From assembly GCF_013283645.1 (NCBI RefSeq), contig NZ_JABEKV010000017.1, positions 2,847-42,563 of the forward strand: 39,717 bases of DNA. Direction: 5' to 3'. Below, in pieces: positions 1 to 8,519 of this stretch. The position numbers and the translations under genes are program-made. This stretch comes from Sinorhizobium psoraleae. Its GTDB lineage: Bacteria; Pseudomonadota; Alphaproteobacteria; Rhizobiales; Rhizobiaceae. Each line of letters begins with the position of its first letter. Positions within the stretch are counted from its first letter, which is position 1. The notes beneath the pieces are model-generated. The model saw only the letters and a list, made by a program, of their open reading frames with translations. It searched no databases and had not been told where the DNA came from.

Positions 1-144
1 GCCGCCTGACAGCGCAAGCGCCCGCTGCTTGGCAATGATGGTACCCGCGAGCGCCGGACCCATGCTGGGACAGTTTTGAGAAGGATATTGAGCAATCGCC
101 GACGGTGCCTGCGGGGCCGTTCGCTCAGCTCCCGGAGCAGGCCT

Positions 145-312
145 ATGCACATCGAAGATGTGCTCGAGCTGCCCTCGATGCCACTTGCCGGCCCGAGTTA
201 CCCTAAGGGTCCGTACCGCTTCGTCGACCGTGAGTACATGATCATCTCTTACGAGACCGATGCAGAGATCGTTCGCGAGCAGCTGCCCGAGCCGCTGGAG
301 CCAATCGATACG
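145..312 (+). pseudogene. adc: Acetoacetate decarboxylase, N-terminal fragment
   Basis: About 56 codons from an ATG at 145, preceded by a GGAG-like ribosome site, match the N-terminus of acetoacetate decarboxylases: the stretch PSYPKGPYRF, the segment REYMIISYETD and the LPEPLEP turn are typical. The enzyme converts acetoacetate to acetone and CO2 in the cytoplasm and is usually about 245-280 residues, so most of it, including the catalytic lysine, is missing. The match ends near 312, where the sequence changes to an IS5-like end; the frame then runs to a stop at 357. The gene was evidently cut by that insertion. The rest is not seen elsewhere in the window. Bases 1-144 upstream hold no recognisable gene. 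Confidence 0.8.
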
Positions 313-353
313 CCGCTAAAGCGGGTCGCGATTTTTGGGATTCAGGGATTGAA

Positions 354-484
354 CTAACCCGCTGACGCGGGAGAGGTCGGGTTGGAGGCGCGGTCTCCTG
401 ATGGGATGTTGGGGTGTTGAGAACCAACCCCTGACCAGGAGACCGCGCCACCAAACACTCACCTCTCCCGCGTCAGCGGGTTAG
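354..484. repeat. Long imperfect hairpin beside the intron 5' end
   Basis: Bases 354-377 and 461-484 are perfect inverted 24-bp arms (outer half CTAACCCGCTGACGCGG). Inside them, 387-400 (GGCGCGGTCTCCTG) pairs perfectly with 436-449. The result is a nearly continuous stem of about 130 bases with a short loop around 415-425. It lies between the IS5 left end and its transposase, and its 3' foot is two bases from the intron's first base at 487. Such a stem could act as a terminator that stops transcripts from reading into the IS, and terminator-like stems are the known landing site of class C group II introns. Confidence 0.85.
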
Positions 485-961
485 TTGTGTGCCCAGCATG
501 TTCGACCGCTTGGGGGTGCAAGTCCCCTGGCCAACCTGATGGAGGTGAAGGCCTAGTGAAGCGCAAGGGCATCATCGCGAGGTGGTGTCTGAAGGAAGCG
601 TGGAGCAAAACCGCGACCTGACGAACAGAAACCGGATATGAGGCATCCCTGGCCGGACGAGCGGGCAACTGATCGCGAAGTCCATTTCCATCAAGGGACA
701 GGGCTGTAGATCCGGCAGGGGTGCGGGGAAGGCGATCGAACTTACCTGGGGAGGCCTGCGTCATGTTCCGATCTCGGAACTGAGGAAACCGCGAGGTGGC
801 CTGACCGTGATGCAGGAGTCAGCAGAGGGCGTAGTAGGTGATGCTGTCGGCAAGGCTAGTGAGGCACTCCAAGGCCGAAAGGCGGAGCAACGGATAGGCC
901 GAGCCGGGAACGATGACCGAAGGCCCGAACGATTGGAAGTGGCAAATAGGACTGGCAACTC

Positions 962-1678
962 ATGAGTGGAAAGCGGCAGATGACCCAGTACGTACTGGCC
1001 CTGGAGCCGAGGGATCGGGGTGAACCCCCTGTCAGCGGCTACCCAGGGGCCGAACCATCCGTGGCGAAACCGGCACCCGAAAGCCCGGCCTGGATAGAAC
1101 AGCTAATGGAGAAGGTGTGTAGCCGAGAGAATCTGGAAACAGCGTGGAAACGCGTTCGAAGCAACAAGGGTGGTCCGGGCGTGGATGGGATGACCATCGA
1201 CGACGCCAAGGCCCACCTACGTGAGCATTGGCCAAGCATTCGGTCTCGTTTGCTTGAGGGAACCTACCAGCCACAACCGGTCAAGCGGGTCGAAATCCCC
1301 AAGCCGGAGGGCGGGATCAGAAAGCTCGGCGTGCCTTGCGTCGTCGACAGGCTGATCCAGCAAGCCCTGCTGCAGGTTCTCCAGGAGCAGTGGGACCCGA
1401 CGTTCTCCGAGCACAGTTACGGCTTCCGCCCGGGACGCTCCGCCCATCAAGCGGTAGCCCAAGCGCAATGCTACATTGCCGAGGGTTACAGCTACGTCGT
1501 TGACATTGACCTGGAAAAATTTTTCGACCGGGTTAATCACGACGGCCTGATGGCGCGCGTCGCCGCAAGGGTGTCCGATAAGCGTGTGCTCAAACTCATC
1601 CGAGCATTCCTCAATGCGGGGGTGATGGAGGACGGCTTGGTCCGTCCGGTGGACGAGGGGACCCCGCAAGGTGGTCCG
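962..1678 (+). pseudogene. ltrA: Group II intron reverse transcriptase, 5' part
   Basis: Codes for 239 residues from an ATG at 962. The reverse transcriptase blocks are clear: the KRVEIPKPEGGIRKLGVP region, YGFRPGRSAHQAV, the DIDLEKFFDRVNHD catalytic aspartate block near residues 180-193, and GTPQGGP at the end. The next codon expected in this family (L of LSPLLSN) is not here but at 3923, after a 2244-bp insertion; the frame stops soon after the junction (1690). The gene is therefore a split copy and the intron cannot make active protein unless the insertion is removed. The intact protein would be about 460 residues and would splice and mobilise the intron RNA. Confidence 0.93.
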
Positions 1679-1680
1679 GT

Positions 1681-1704
1681 TACGCCCTGAACGCAAAAGG
1701 TAAC
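1681..1704 (+). repeat. Left terminal inverted repeat of the recombinase element
   Basis: Starts TACGCCCTGAACGCAAAAGG and continues TAAC; it is identical to the reverse complement of 3899-3922. It is likely the recombinase binding or crossover region (inference). Confidence 0.93.
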
Positions 1705-1787
1705 TTCACCTTCGATCGGACAATTGCTCTCGATCGATCTCGTTCTATGCTTGATTTGCGTCTCAAAGGGTAATATGCATACGACAA

Positions 1788-2117
1788 ATGTCGCGATCAA
1801 CCGATTCGCAGAAAGCGGAACGTCTCAATGCGGCCCACGGGTTGCTCGCGCGTGGGCTGAGCGTGGCGGAGGCTGCCTTGTTGTTGTCGCGCCAATTCAC
1901 CATGTCCCGACGTCAGGCCTATCGGTACATCGAGGCGGCCCAGACGCTCGAGCGGCCGGTGCCGGTGGCCGAGCCGACGACGGCGGTGACGTTCAAGCTT
2001 GCGCCCAGTTTAGTCGACGCGGTGCGGGCGCGGGCTGCGGCCGAGGCGACGACAATCAGCGACTTGGTCAGCCGGGCGCTGCGCGCCTTCCTCGGCGAAG
2101 CCGGCAGCAATGGCTGA
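1788..2117 (+). CDS. Small putative HTH / ribbon-helix-helix protein
   Basis: A 109-residue protein. Residues about 15-50 look like a helix-turn-helix (LARGLSVAEAALLLSRQF then SRRQAYRYI), and residues about 68-105 look like an Arc/CopG-type ribbon-helix-helix (VTFKLAPSLVDAVRARAA, then TISDLVSRALRAFL). It lies 145 bases ahead of the recombinase in the same element, so it may regulate the recombinase or guide it to the ends. No strong ribosome site is seen next to this ATG; an overlapping ORF from 1724 is in another frame and has no domain. Bases 2136-2262 in this frame also read as protein-like (VKLEQVYGILVPERVRVVG) but have no visible start. Confidence 0.7.
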   Translation: MSRSTDSQKAERLNAAHGLLARGLSVAEAALLLSRQFTMSRRQAYRYIEAAQTLERPVPVAEPTTAVTFKLAPSLVDAVRARAAAEATTISDLVSRALRAFLGEAGSNG

Positions 2118-2262
2118 CCGGTGCGGCGCCAATGACGCAGCGTCCGCCTCGAGCATAGGTTTGACCGTCTCCTCGCTGTCAAGCTGGAGCAGGTCTACGG
2201 CATTCTGGTCCCGGAGCGGGTCCGTGTTGTCGGCATTGGACCGCGGGTAAGGGAGGGGAGCG

Positions 2263-4170
2263 ATGCAGATCGCTGCGATTTATGCCCGGGTGTCCTCCGA
2301 CCAGCAGAAGGAGGAGAACACGATTGCCAGCCAAACGGCGGCGCTGGTCGAGTTCGCCCGCGCGCAAGGGTTCAGCGTCCCCGATGAATGGGTGATCGAG
2401 GACGACGGCTTCAGCGGCGCCAGCCTGGAGCGGCCGGGCCTGGAGCGGCTGCGGGATCTTGCGGCCGAAGGCCAGATCGATGCCGTCCTCGTCCATTCGC
2501 CGGATCGGCTGAGCCGGAAGTATGCCTATCAGGTTCTCTTGACCGAAGAGTTCGCCCGCCATGGTGTCGAGACCGTTTTCGTCAAAGCGCCGCATTCCGG
2601 CACGCCGGAAGATCAGCTGATGCTGCAATTCCAAGGCATGATCGCCGAGTACGAACGGGCCCAGATTCTGGAACGCTCCCGCCGCGGCAAGCGTCACCGC
2701 GCTAAAGCTGGCGAGGTCTCCGTGCTCGGTGGAGCGCCCTACGGCTATCGCTACATCCGCAAGACGCCGGAAACGCCGGCACGCTACGAGATCGACACCG
2801 CCGAGGCGGCGGTGGTGCAGCTGATATTCGAAAAATACACGGTCGAGGGCCTCAGCATCGGCGCCATCGCCCGGCTGCTACGGGAGATGGGGCCACCGAC
2901 CCGCCGGCGCGTGACCCGTTGGGAACGTTCGGTCGTGTGGGGCATGTTGCGCAATCCCGCCTATAAGGGCACCGCCTGTTTCAACAAGACACAGGTCGGG
3001 CCGCGGCAAAAGGTGATGAAGCCATTCCGCCTGTCGGGTCGGGCGGTTCATGGCGAAAAGACCTGTGCGCACGAGCGGCCGCGGGAGGAATGGATCGAAA
3101 TACCGGTCCCCGCCCTTGTCAGCGAAGAGACCTTCGCCTTAGCGGCGGAACGCCTGGCCGACAACAAGCGTTTCGCGCCGCGGCGCACCATTGAGCCCAG
3201 CATCGTGCAGGGCCTGGTGTCATGCAAGAAATGCGGCTACGCGTTGTCGCGCACGTCGACCCGAACCTCAGCCCGTAAAATCCATTACTACCGCTGCCTG
3301 GGTTCGGATGGCTGGCGCCATCTTAGTGGCTCGGTCTGCGACAGCCGCCCGATCCGGCAGGACCTGCTCGACCATATCGTGTGGCAGGAGGTCATGCGGC
3401 TAATTGAGGATCCGGAACTCATCAAAGCCGAGCTCGACCGTCGCCTTGATGCGGCGCGTGCGGCTGAACCGACGAAGAAACGGCAGGACGCAGTCGAACG
3501 TGACCTCACACGCCTCAGCAAAAGCATGGAACGCCTGGTGACCGCCTACCAGGAAGACCTCCTGTCCTTGGACGAGCTGCGCTCTCGCATGCCTGACCTG
3601 CGGGCCCGCGAACAGGGATTGAAGGCCGAGTTGCAGGCGATCCTCGATCAGGCCGCGGACCGGATGGCGGTCCTGCGTCTGGCCGAGACATTGACCGCTT
3701 TCCTTCAACGACTACGCGAATCGGCAGAAACTCTGGACACCAGCGACCGCCAGAAAATCGTCCGCTTGCTGGTCAAGGAGGTCTTGGTGGATGACGACAC
3801 CATCACCATCCGCCACTCGATCCCCGCCCACCCAACCACGCCTCCGAACGGAAGCGGACCGCTGCCTTCTAACGGCAAATTGCCTACCCCCGACCAATGT
3901 TACCTTTTGCGTTCAGGGCGTACTCTCGCCCCTCCTAAGCAACCTCGTGCTCGACGATCTCGACAAGGAACTGGCCCGACGGGGTCTCCGCTTTTGCCGC
4001 TACGCGGACGACTGCAACATCTATGTTCGCAGCCGCCGCGCCGGCGAACGCGTCATGGCTTCCATAAGCCGGTTCCTGACCAAGAAGCTGCGGCTGAAGG
4101 TCAACGAGTCGAAGAGTGCGGTGGCGCAACCGGAGGAGCGGAAGTTCCTGGGGTTCAGCATCTCGAATGA
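2263..4170 (+). CDS. Large serine recombinase, reading out of its element
   Basis: The ATG at 2263 follows GGGAGGGGAGCG. The N-terminal resolvase domain is clear: AAIYARVSSDQQ with the nucleophile serine near residue 10, then IDAVLVHSPDRLSRK and the GMIAEYERAQILERSRRGKRHRA helix. A recombinase domain follows (about residues 160-265), then a zinc ribbon (CKKCGYAL ... YYRCLGS ... VCDSRP) and a coiled-coil region near 400-490. It would cut and join DNA at the element ends. The frame has no stop inside the element: it passes through the right repeat (3899-3922) and ends at 4170 in the split reverse transcriptase gene, so about 80 C-terminal residues are foreign and depend on the insertion site. 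Confidence 0.9.
   Translation: MQIAAIYARVSSDQQKEENTIASQTAALVEFARAQGFSVPDEWVIEDDGFSGASLERPGLERLRDLAAEGQIDAVLVHSPDRLSRKYAYQVLLTEEFARHGVETVFVKAPHSGTPEDQLMLQFQGMIAEYERAQILERSRRGKRHRAKAGEVSVLGGAPYGYRYIRKTPETPARYEIDTAEAAVVQLIFEKYTVEGLSIGAIARLLREMGPPTRRRVTRWERSVVWGMLRNPAYKGTACFNKTQVGPRQKVMKPFRLSGRAVHGEKTCAHERPREEWIEIPVPALVSEETFALAAERLADNKRFAPRRTIEPSIVQGLVSCKKCGYALSRTSTRTSARKIHYYRCLGSDGWRHLSGSVCDSRPIRQDLLDHIVWQEVMRLIEDPELIKAELDRRLDAARAAEPTKKRQDAVERDLTRLSKSMERLVTAYQEDLLSLDELRSRMPDLRAREQGLKAELQAILDQAADRMAVLRLAETLTAFLQRLRESAETLDTSDRQKIVRLLVKEVLVDDDTITIRHSIPAHPTTPPNGSGPLPSNGKLPTPDQCYLLRSGRTLAPPKQPRARRSRQGTGPTGSPLLPLRGRLQHLCSQPPRRRTRHGFHKPVPDQEAAAEGQRVEECGGATGGAEVPGVQHLE
3899..3922 (-). repeat. Right terminal inverted repeat of the recombinase element
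   Basis: Exact inverted copy of 1681-1704, ending ...CAGGGCGTA next to the resumed reverse transcriptase codons at 3923. It lies within the reading frame of the recombinase. Confidence 0.93.
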
Positions 4171-4588
4171 CGGGAGCGAGCGGCGCAATGCGCCGAAGGC
4201 TCTCGACAAGTTCAAGGCGCGGATCCGGGACCTGACAAGCCGGACGCGGGGAATCAGTCTGCCGCAGTTGATCAAAGAGCTGAAGCCATACCTCATCGGA
4301 TGGCGCGGCTACTTCGACTTCTGCCAGACCCCGCGGGTGCTTACGAACTTGGAAGCGTGGATCCGCCGAAGACTACGTCTGTATCTTTGGCGACAATGGG
4401 GAAACGGACACAACCGCTTCAAGGAACTGCGCCGCCGTGGCGTTCCAAAGTTCCGTGCTGCGATTGCCGCCGGTTCGCCGACGGGATTCTGGCGCATGTC
4501 AGGACACCCCGCGGTCCAACAGGCCCTGCGTAACCACTACTTCGAGTCACTCGGCCTTCCCCGTCTCCATGTCTCTGCCCAAGCTTAA
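3923..4588 (+). pseudogene. ltrA: Group II intron reverse transcriptase, 3' part
   Basis: Continues the gene begun at 962: LSPLLSNLVLDDLDKELARRG, then the catalytic YADD block (RYADDCNIYV), then the thumb and maturase domain X (KPYLIGWRGYFDF, RRRLRLYLWRQWG, and FWRMSGHPAVQQAL near the end). It stops at 4588 and has no HNH endonuclease domain after the maturase part, as in class C-type intron proteins. It has no start of its own; the frame open from 3791 belongs to the inserted element upstream of 3923. Confidence 0.92.
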
Positions 4589-4687
4589 TCCGGTTGAATC
4601 GCCGTGGTACGTGACCCGTATGCCCGGTGGTGTGGGAGGGGCGGCGCCGTGAGGCGTCCCCCTATCCCGATCAATCGAGGAGCGGCG

Positions 4688-5333
4688 ATGTCGAGACCAC
4701 GCGAGCGGCGCGAGACAGGGGCGCAGGATCTATTTTGCTCCCGGCTTGATCAGATCATCAACATGAAGCGCGAACTGGTGCATTGGCGCAGGCGATCGAC
4801 TGGCCTCTGTTGGAGGGGCGCTTCGGCGCGGTCTATTCCGACGGCCCCGGCATGCCGCCGCTGCCAACGCGGCTGATGGCCGGGCTTTCGATCCTCAAGC
4901 ACACGTTCAACCTGTCGGACTAGGAGCTCTGCGCCCGCTGGTGGAGAACCCTTACTTCCAGTATCTGTGCGGCGAAGAGTTCTTCCGCCACGACCTGCCG
5001 TTCGACCGCTCGTCGATGACGCGCTGGCGGGGCCGCATGGGCGAGGCGCGGCTGACGGCACTGTTGCAGGAAAGCCTGGCGGTGGCGGTAAAGAGCGGGG
5101 CGATGCAGCCGCAGGATACCCGACGGGTGATCGTCGATAGCACCGTGCAGCCGAAGAACGTGATGTTCCCGACCGACGCCAAGCTGATCCACCGGGCACG
5201 CGAACGATTGGTGCGGCTGGCGAAGAAGACCGGCGTGACGCTGCGCCAGACCTATCTGCGGGTCGGCAAGCTCGCGCTGATCAAGCACCAGCGCTACGCC
5301 CACGCCAAGCAGTTCAAGCGGGCTGACCTTGCG
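4688..5333 (+). pseudogene. IS5-family transposase, frameshifted and truncated
   Basis: Starts MSRPRERRE at 4688 and matches IS5-family transposases over about 215 codons, with at least three lesions: a frameshift near 4778 (the frame then reads LAQAIDWPLLEGRFGAVY), an in-frame TAG at 4921 where DEELCARW is expected, and a one-base loss near 4942, after which it reads VENPYFQYLCGEEFF and LPFDRSSMTRWRGRMGE. The first catalytic aspartate region (RRVIVDSTVQPKNV) is present, but similarity ends near 5333 and the second D and final E are lost. It is not functional. Confidence 0.85.
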
Positions 5334-6086
5334 TCGGTGTTACCCCACGCAAACGTCACCCAAAATGCAAACGCTGTGCCAACCAATCTCTCCTTTCCAT
5401 CATCATGGGTTACGCACAAAATTTCCGACAGTCGCGGCTGCTCTCGTCAAGACCTTCGCGTGAAGCGAACTGCACTTCTTCAACAACGTCGCCCATCTCG
5501 ACAAGGCCGTCATGTTCACCTGACATCCCAGACAGTCCCGGCGCATCGGATGGGTCGTCCGCCTTTTGGTGGCCGGACCACTGCTCGCCTGCCTCGTGCG
5601 GGAACCAAGCTAGTTTACAAAACCCTTCAGATCACTCAGGGCAGGGAACCCTCCAATATCTCGGGTTCGAGCCAGCAGAACCGGCCAGGAATGGTGTTGT
5701 GGTGCGCCGAAACCATAAACGCGCACCTCGAAACCTTGGTCGGATGTTTGACAATGTCCGGAATGAGCCAATGTGTTTTTCAGAGCGATCATGTTGTCGG
5801 CAAAAGAGTTTCTCGTTTGGCATGGCACGTGCAGCTCAGAAGAAGGACGACACATGTCTACACTTCTTACGATGAGCGAGCCGAGGAGATGAAGCATGTC
5901 GCAACTGCGCACCGCAAAGTTGGCAAGGTTTGGGGAAAACAGTTTGTTGGTGGTGGCACCTTAGCACCACCAGGGCTTGGATACATGCAGGGATGAACTA
6001 ATAATTCAAGACTTCGGCTGAGCCTGTCTTCTTGTAGCAATGCCGTCCGTCTCACTCTTGACGATAGTTTAGTTTGGGAGGTTTGT
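5334..6086. other. Gene-free mosaic of about 750 bp
   Basis: No convincing gene. An open frame from 4941 to 5996 is the transposase running on into unrelated sequence. Bases 5753-5785 (TTTGACAATGTCCGGAATGA) resemble a motif also found near 12890 and 37890 (see findings). A ribosome-site-like GGGAGG at 6076-6081 belongs to the next gene. I see no clear sigma-54 or NifA site. Confidence 0.6.
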
Positions 6087-8036
6087 TTGTTTGTATCTCA
6101 CAAAATTGCGCTATTCGGTGTGGCGAGCATTCTTTCGGCCACCCATGTGCTATCGGTTGTTGCTCAAGAGCCCCGGATTGTGAGTAACCCACCGACCTAC
6201 ATAGTGGAGCCAAACACCAAATCGCGGGCGAAGCTGGAAACCTTGGCGCAGAACCGGGCGACTTTTCCGGGCGAGGTTCTGCTCGATATGAACGTCACCT
6301 ACCTCGACCGCCAGATCTACAATCCGGCCACCGGGCGCTATGACCGGGTCAGGCTCCGCGGCTATCAGGACACGCGCCAAGCCAGCCCATCCGGTGCCGA
6401 CACGCCGCTGGTCGGGCCAACTATGGATGTGCACCCAGGTGAGACGGTGCGGGTAACACTGAACAACATGCTGCCTCAGGATCCGACCTGCGGCATCGGC
6501 GGGGGCAGTGCCAATACACCCCATTGCTTCAACGGTACGAACCTGCATTCTCACGGTCTCTGGGTAAATCCGTCGGGCAATGGCGACAATGTGCTGGTTT
6601 CAATCCGCCCCGGCATCGCGTTCCAATATGAATACAACATTCCCGCGGACCATCCGGCGGGTACCTTCTGGTATCACCCGCACCTGCACGGATCGAGCGC
6701 ATTGCAGGTGTCGAGCGGCATGTCCGGAGCGCTGATCATCCGTGGCGATCGCATGCCGACCCCGACCGAAACCGGCGATATCGACCGCCTGCTGAAGCAG
6801 CCAGACGGCTCCGATATCGCCGAGCGGGTCCTGGTGCTGCAGCAGATCCAGTATGCCTGCACCGACAGCAACGGCGGCATCACCTATGATTGCCAGCCAG
6901 GGGAGGTGGGGGGCATCGAAACCTACGACGAGTTCGGACCTGGCACCTGGCCGGCCTCGGGCCGCTTTACCAGCATCAATGGCCAGGTGCTGGGCCAGTT
7001 GGCCCCGGCGGTGGCTGGCTCGGTCGAGCGCTGGCGGTTCGTCCATGCCGGAGTTCGCGACACAATCAATTTCGAGATCCGGCGGAAGACCGGTACGGCC
7101 GCCTTGCGCACGCTTACCGCGGCGGACACCGATAGATGGATTGACGAGAATTGCGGCAAAGATGCCATCCCGTATGGCGTGGTGGCCCAGGACGGGCTGA
7201 CAATGGCGCAGGTGCAGATGCGTAAGCAGGCGGTCCTGCAGCCGGGCTACAGGGTTGACGCGTTAGTGGTGCTGCCCGGAGCGGGTGACTACTGCCTCGT
7301 CGATGCCGCCGCGCCAGCAGCGGCCAGCGTCAATCAACTCGCGCCGAGCCGCCGGCTTCTCGGGATAGTCACTGCAGTGGAAGGCGATGCCGTCAATGGC
7401 GAGATTGGTGCCAATCTGCAGGATTGGCTGATTTCGGCGGCTGAGCGCACCATGGCGCCGGATGTTGCCGGCAAAGTCATCAACGACCTCAAGAATGAAA
7501 TGCGGCTTTCAAGCTTTGTTCCGCATCCGGACATCCAATCGGACGAGGTCACGGGCGAGCAGCAACTGGTGTTCAATATCGATGTGAAGCAGCCGGGTGG
7601 CACTTTCTTCGAGATTAACGGTCAGCCCTATGACGCCAACCGCATCGACAGGACGCTGCCACTCAACGGAGTGGATGAGTGGACGCTCAGGTCGGATTTC
7701 GTCAGCCATCCTTTCCATATCCATGTCAATCCGTTCCAGGTCATCAAGATTGTCGATGCGGCCGGCAATGATGTCAGCGCGCTTGAGGCTGACGACGACG
7801 GCGACCCGCAGTATCCAGGACTGAAGAATGTCTGGAAGGACACGCTGTGGATCAAGAATCCCGGCACCGATCCTTCAACGCGTTACACGATTACCGTGCG
7901 GACGCGCTACCAGCGCTACATCGGCGAGTTCGTTTTGCATTGCCACATTCTCGACCATGAGGACCAGGGAATGATGCAGAACGTCAGGATCACCCTGCCG
8001 GACGGCCATGGCGGCACCGTTTCCGGCCATCATTAG
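6087..8036 (+). CDS. Exported multicopper oxidase (laccase-like)
   Basis: A 649-residue protein from a TTG start at 6087 behind GGGAGG. The first 26 residues form a Sec signal (hydrophobic ALFGVASILSATHVLSVVA, then Q), so it acts in the periplasm. All four copper motifs are present: HSHG at residue 154, HPHLHG at 197, HPFHIH at 541 and HCHILDHEDQGMM at 618; the Cys and Met for type 1 copper are there. Such enzymes oxidise phenols or metals and reduce oxygen to water. It is followed 29 bases later by an unknown small gene and then a tyrosinase on the same strand, which suggests a shared role in oxidising phenolics. The substrate cannot be told from sequence. Confidence 0.93.
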   Translation: MFVSHKIALFGVASILSATHVLSVVAQEPRIVSNPPTYIVEPNTKSRAKLETLAQNRATFPGEVLLDMNVTYLDRQIYNPATGRYDRVRLRGYQDTRQASPSGADTPLVGPTMDVHPGETVRVTLNNMLPQDPTCGIGGGSANTPHCFNGTNLHSHGLWVNPSGNGDNVLVSIRPGIAFQYEYNIPADHPAGTFWYHPHLHGSSALQVSSGMSGALIIRGDRMPTPTETGDIDRLLKQPDGSDIAERVLVLQQIQYACTDSNGGITYDCQPGEVGGIETYDEFGPGTWPASGRFTSINGQVLGQLAPAVAGSVERWRFVHAGVRDTINFEIRRKTGTAALRTLTAADTDRWIDENCGKDAIPYGVVAQDGLTMAQVQMRKQAVLQPGYRVDALVVLPGAGDYCLVDAAAPAAASVNQLAPSRRLLGIVTAVEGDAVNGEIGANLQDWLISAAERTMAPDVAGKVINDLKNEMRLSSFVPHPDIQSDEVTGEQQLVFNIDVKQPGGTFFEINGQPYDANRIDRTLPLNGVDEWTLRSDFVSHPFHIHVNPFQVIKIVDAAGNDVSALEADDDGDPQYPGLKNVWKDTLWIKNPGTDPSTRYTITVRTRYQRYIGEFVLHCHILDHEDQGMMQNVRITLPDGHGGTVSGHH

Positions 8037-8065
8037 GTTAGCTGATCGCCATTTGGGAGAAAATT

Positions 8066-8458
8066 ATGAGCTTCGTCGGCACTTGGAGTTATCGGAGCCT
8101 GATCAACAATCCCGACCTGTCGGCCGATTTCGGTACCCTGGAATTTGGGCAGGGAACGCTGGTGCTGACCGAGGCGGCGCCGGGCAGGATTGGCGGAACC
8201 ATCGGCGGGCCCGGCTGGTCGTTGGAGCTGACCGGCGCAGCGCGGATGGGCGACCCGGTCGAACTGCAATTTACCGGAAAGGGCGAGGTGGCTGGAGAGG
8301 CCTGGATCTACAGTTATCGCGGCTACGTCGTGCCGAACTGGCCGAACGGCGTCTATCAGAGAGATGCCATTGTCGGCAGCATCGTCCGCGACGTCGCCCA
8401 TTCGCACGGGACTGCTGCGGCCGGCTACGTCGCCTCCTGGTATGCCGTGCGGCAGTGA
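8066..8458 (+). CDS. Unknown 130-residue protein in the oxidase cluster
   Basis: Starts at an ATG after GGGAGAAAATT. No signal peptide and no family that I recognise. The sequence alternates short hydrophobic and polar runs rich in glycine (GTLVLTEAAPGRIGGTIGG, GWSLELTGAARMG), as in a beta-barrel or beta-sandwich, and ends SWYAVRQ. It lies 29 bases after the multicopper oxidase and 61 bases before the tyrosinase, so it is probably co-transcribed with both. It might be a lipocalin-like or caddie-like partner of the tyrosinase, but this is only a guess from position and beta character. Confidence 0.75.
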   Translation: MSFVGTWSYRSLINNPDLSADFGTLEFGQGTLVLTEAAPGRIGGTIGGPGWSLELTGAARMGDPVELQFTGKGEVAGEAWIYSYRGYVVPNWPNGVYQRDAIVGSIVRDVAHSHGTAAAGYVASWYAVRQ

Positions 8459-8519
8459 TGCTCCACTCCTTGCCGTAGCCAAGGCATTCGGACTAACACC
8501 TGTTCAGGGGATAATCTCG

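Larger units (their letters stand above)
1679..3922 (+). mobile_element. Serine-recombinase element with 24-bp inverted ends
   Basis: Removing 1679-3922 joins codon CCG to CTC and restores the usual GGP-LSPLLSN of the reverse transcriptase, so these are the net inserted bases. The ends carry perfect 24-bp inverted repeats (1681-1704 and 3899-3922). The element has two genes: a small putative DNA-binding protein and a large serine recombinase. No clear target duplication is seen, which suits a serine recombinase better than a DDE transposase. I do not recognise a named family. Confidence 0.85.
487..4671 (+). mobile_element. Group II intron, class C-like, itself interrupted
   Basis: The 5' end reads GTGTGCCCAGCATG, matching the GUGYG start of bacterial group II introns. 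The 3' end has a domain V-like hairpin (about 4592-4632) and a domain VI-like hairpin (about 4633-4665) with a bulged A at 4664, eight bases from the terminal AT at 4670-4671. An intron-encoded reverse transcriptase lies in the expected domain IV place, split by another element at 1679-3922. Without that insertion the intron would be about 1.94 kb. The protein lacks an endonuclease domain and the intron sits just after a hairpin, both of which suit class C. Exact ends are read by eye from consensus, not from a spliced product. Confidence 0.85.
325..5333 (+). mobile_element. IS5-family element, remnant with intron inserted
   Basis: The left part starts near 325, right where the decarboxylase match ends, and includes a long hairpin (354-484). 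The transposase lies at 4688-5333. Between the two sits a complete group II intron (487-4671). The right part of the element and its right terminal repeat are not seen; the transposase match stops abruptly near 5333. The left boundary is inferred from the loss of decarboxylase similarity and from a CTAA that would suit an IS5-type YTAR target, not from a confirmed pair of ends. Confidence 0.55.

Noticed and set aside
1724..2158. 144-codon frame overlapping the small HTH gene
   Set aside because: The overlapping frame from 1788 has clear helix-turn-helix and ribbon-helix-helix parts; this one has none.
5820..5840. Possible sigma-54 promoter at TGGCACGTGCAGC
   Set aside because: The GG and GC elements are not ten bases apart, and no gene starts close by.
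4941..5996. 351-codon plus-strand open frame as one gene
   Set aside because: Its first 130 codons are the tail of the broken IS5 transposase; the rest is unrelated run-on sequence.
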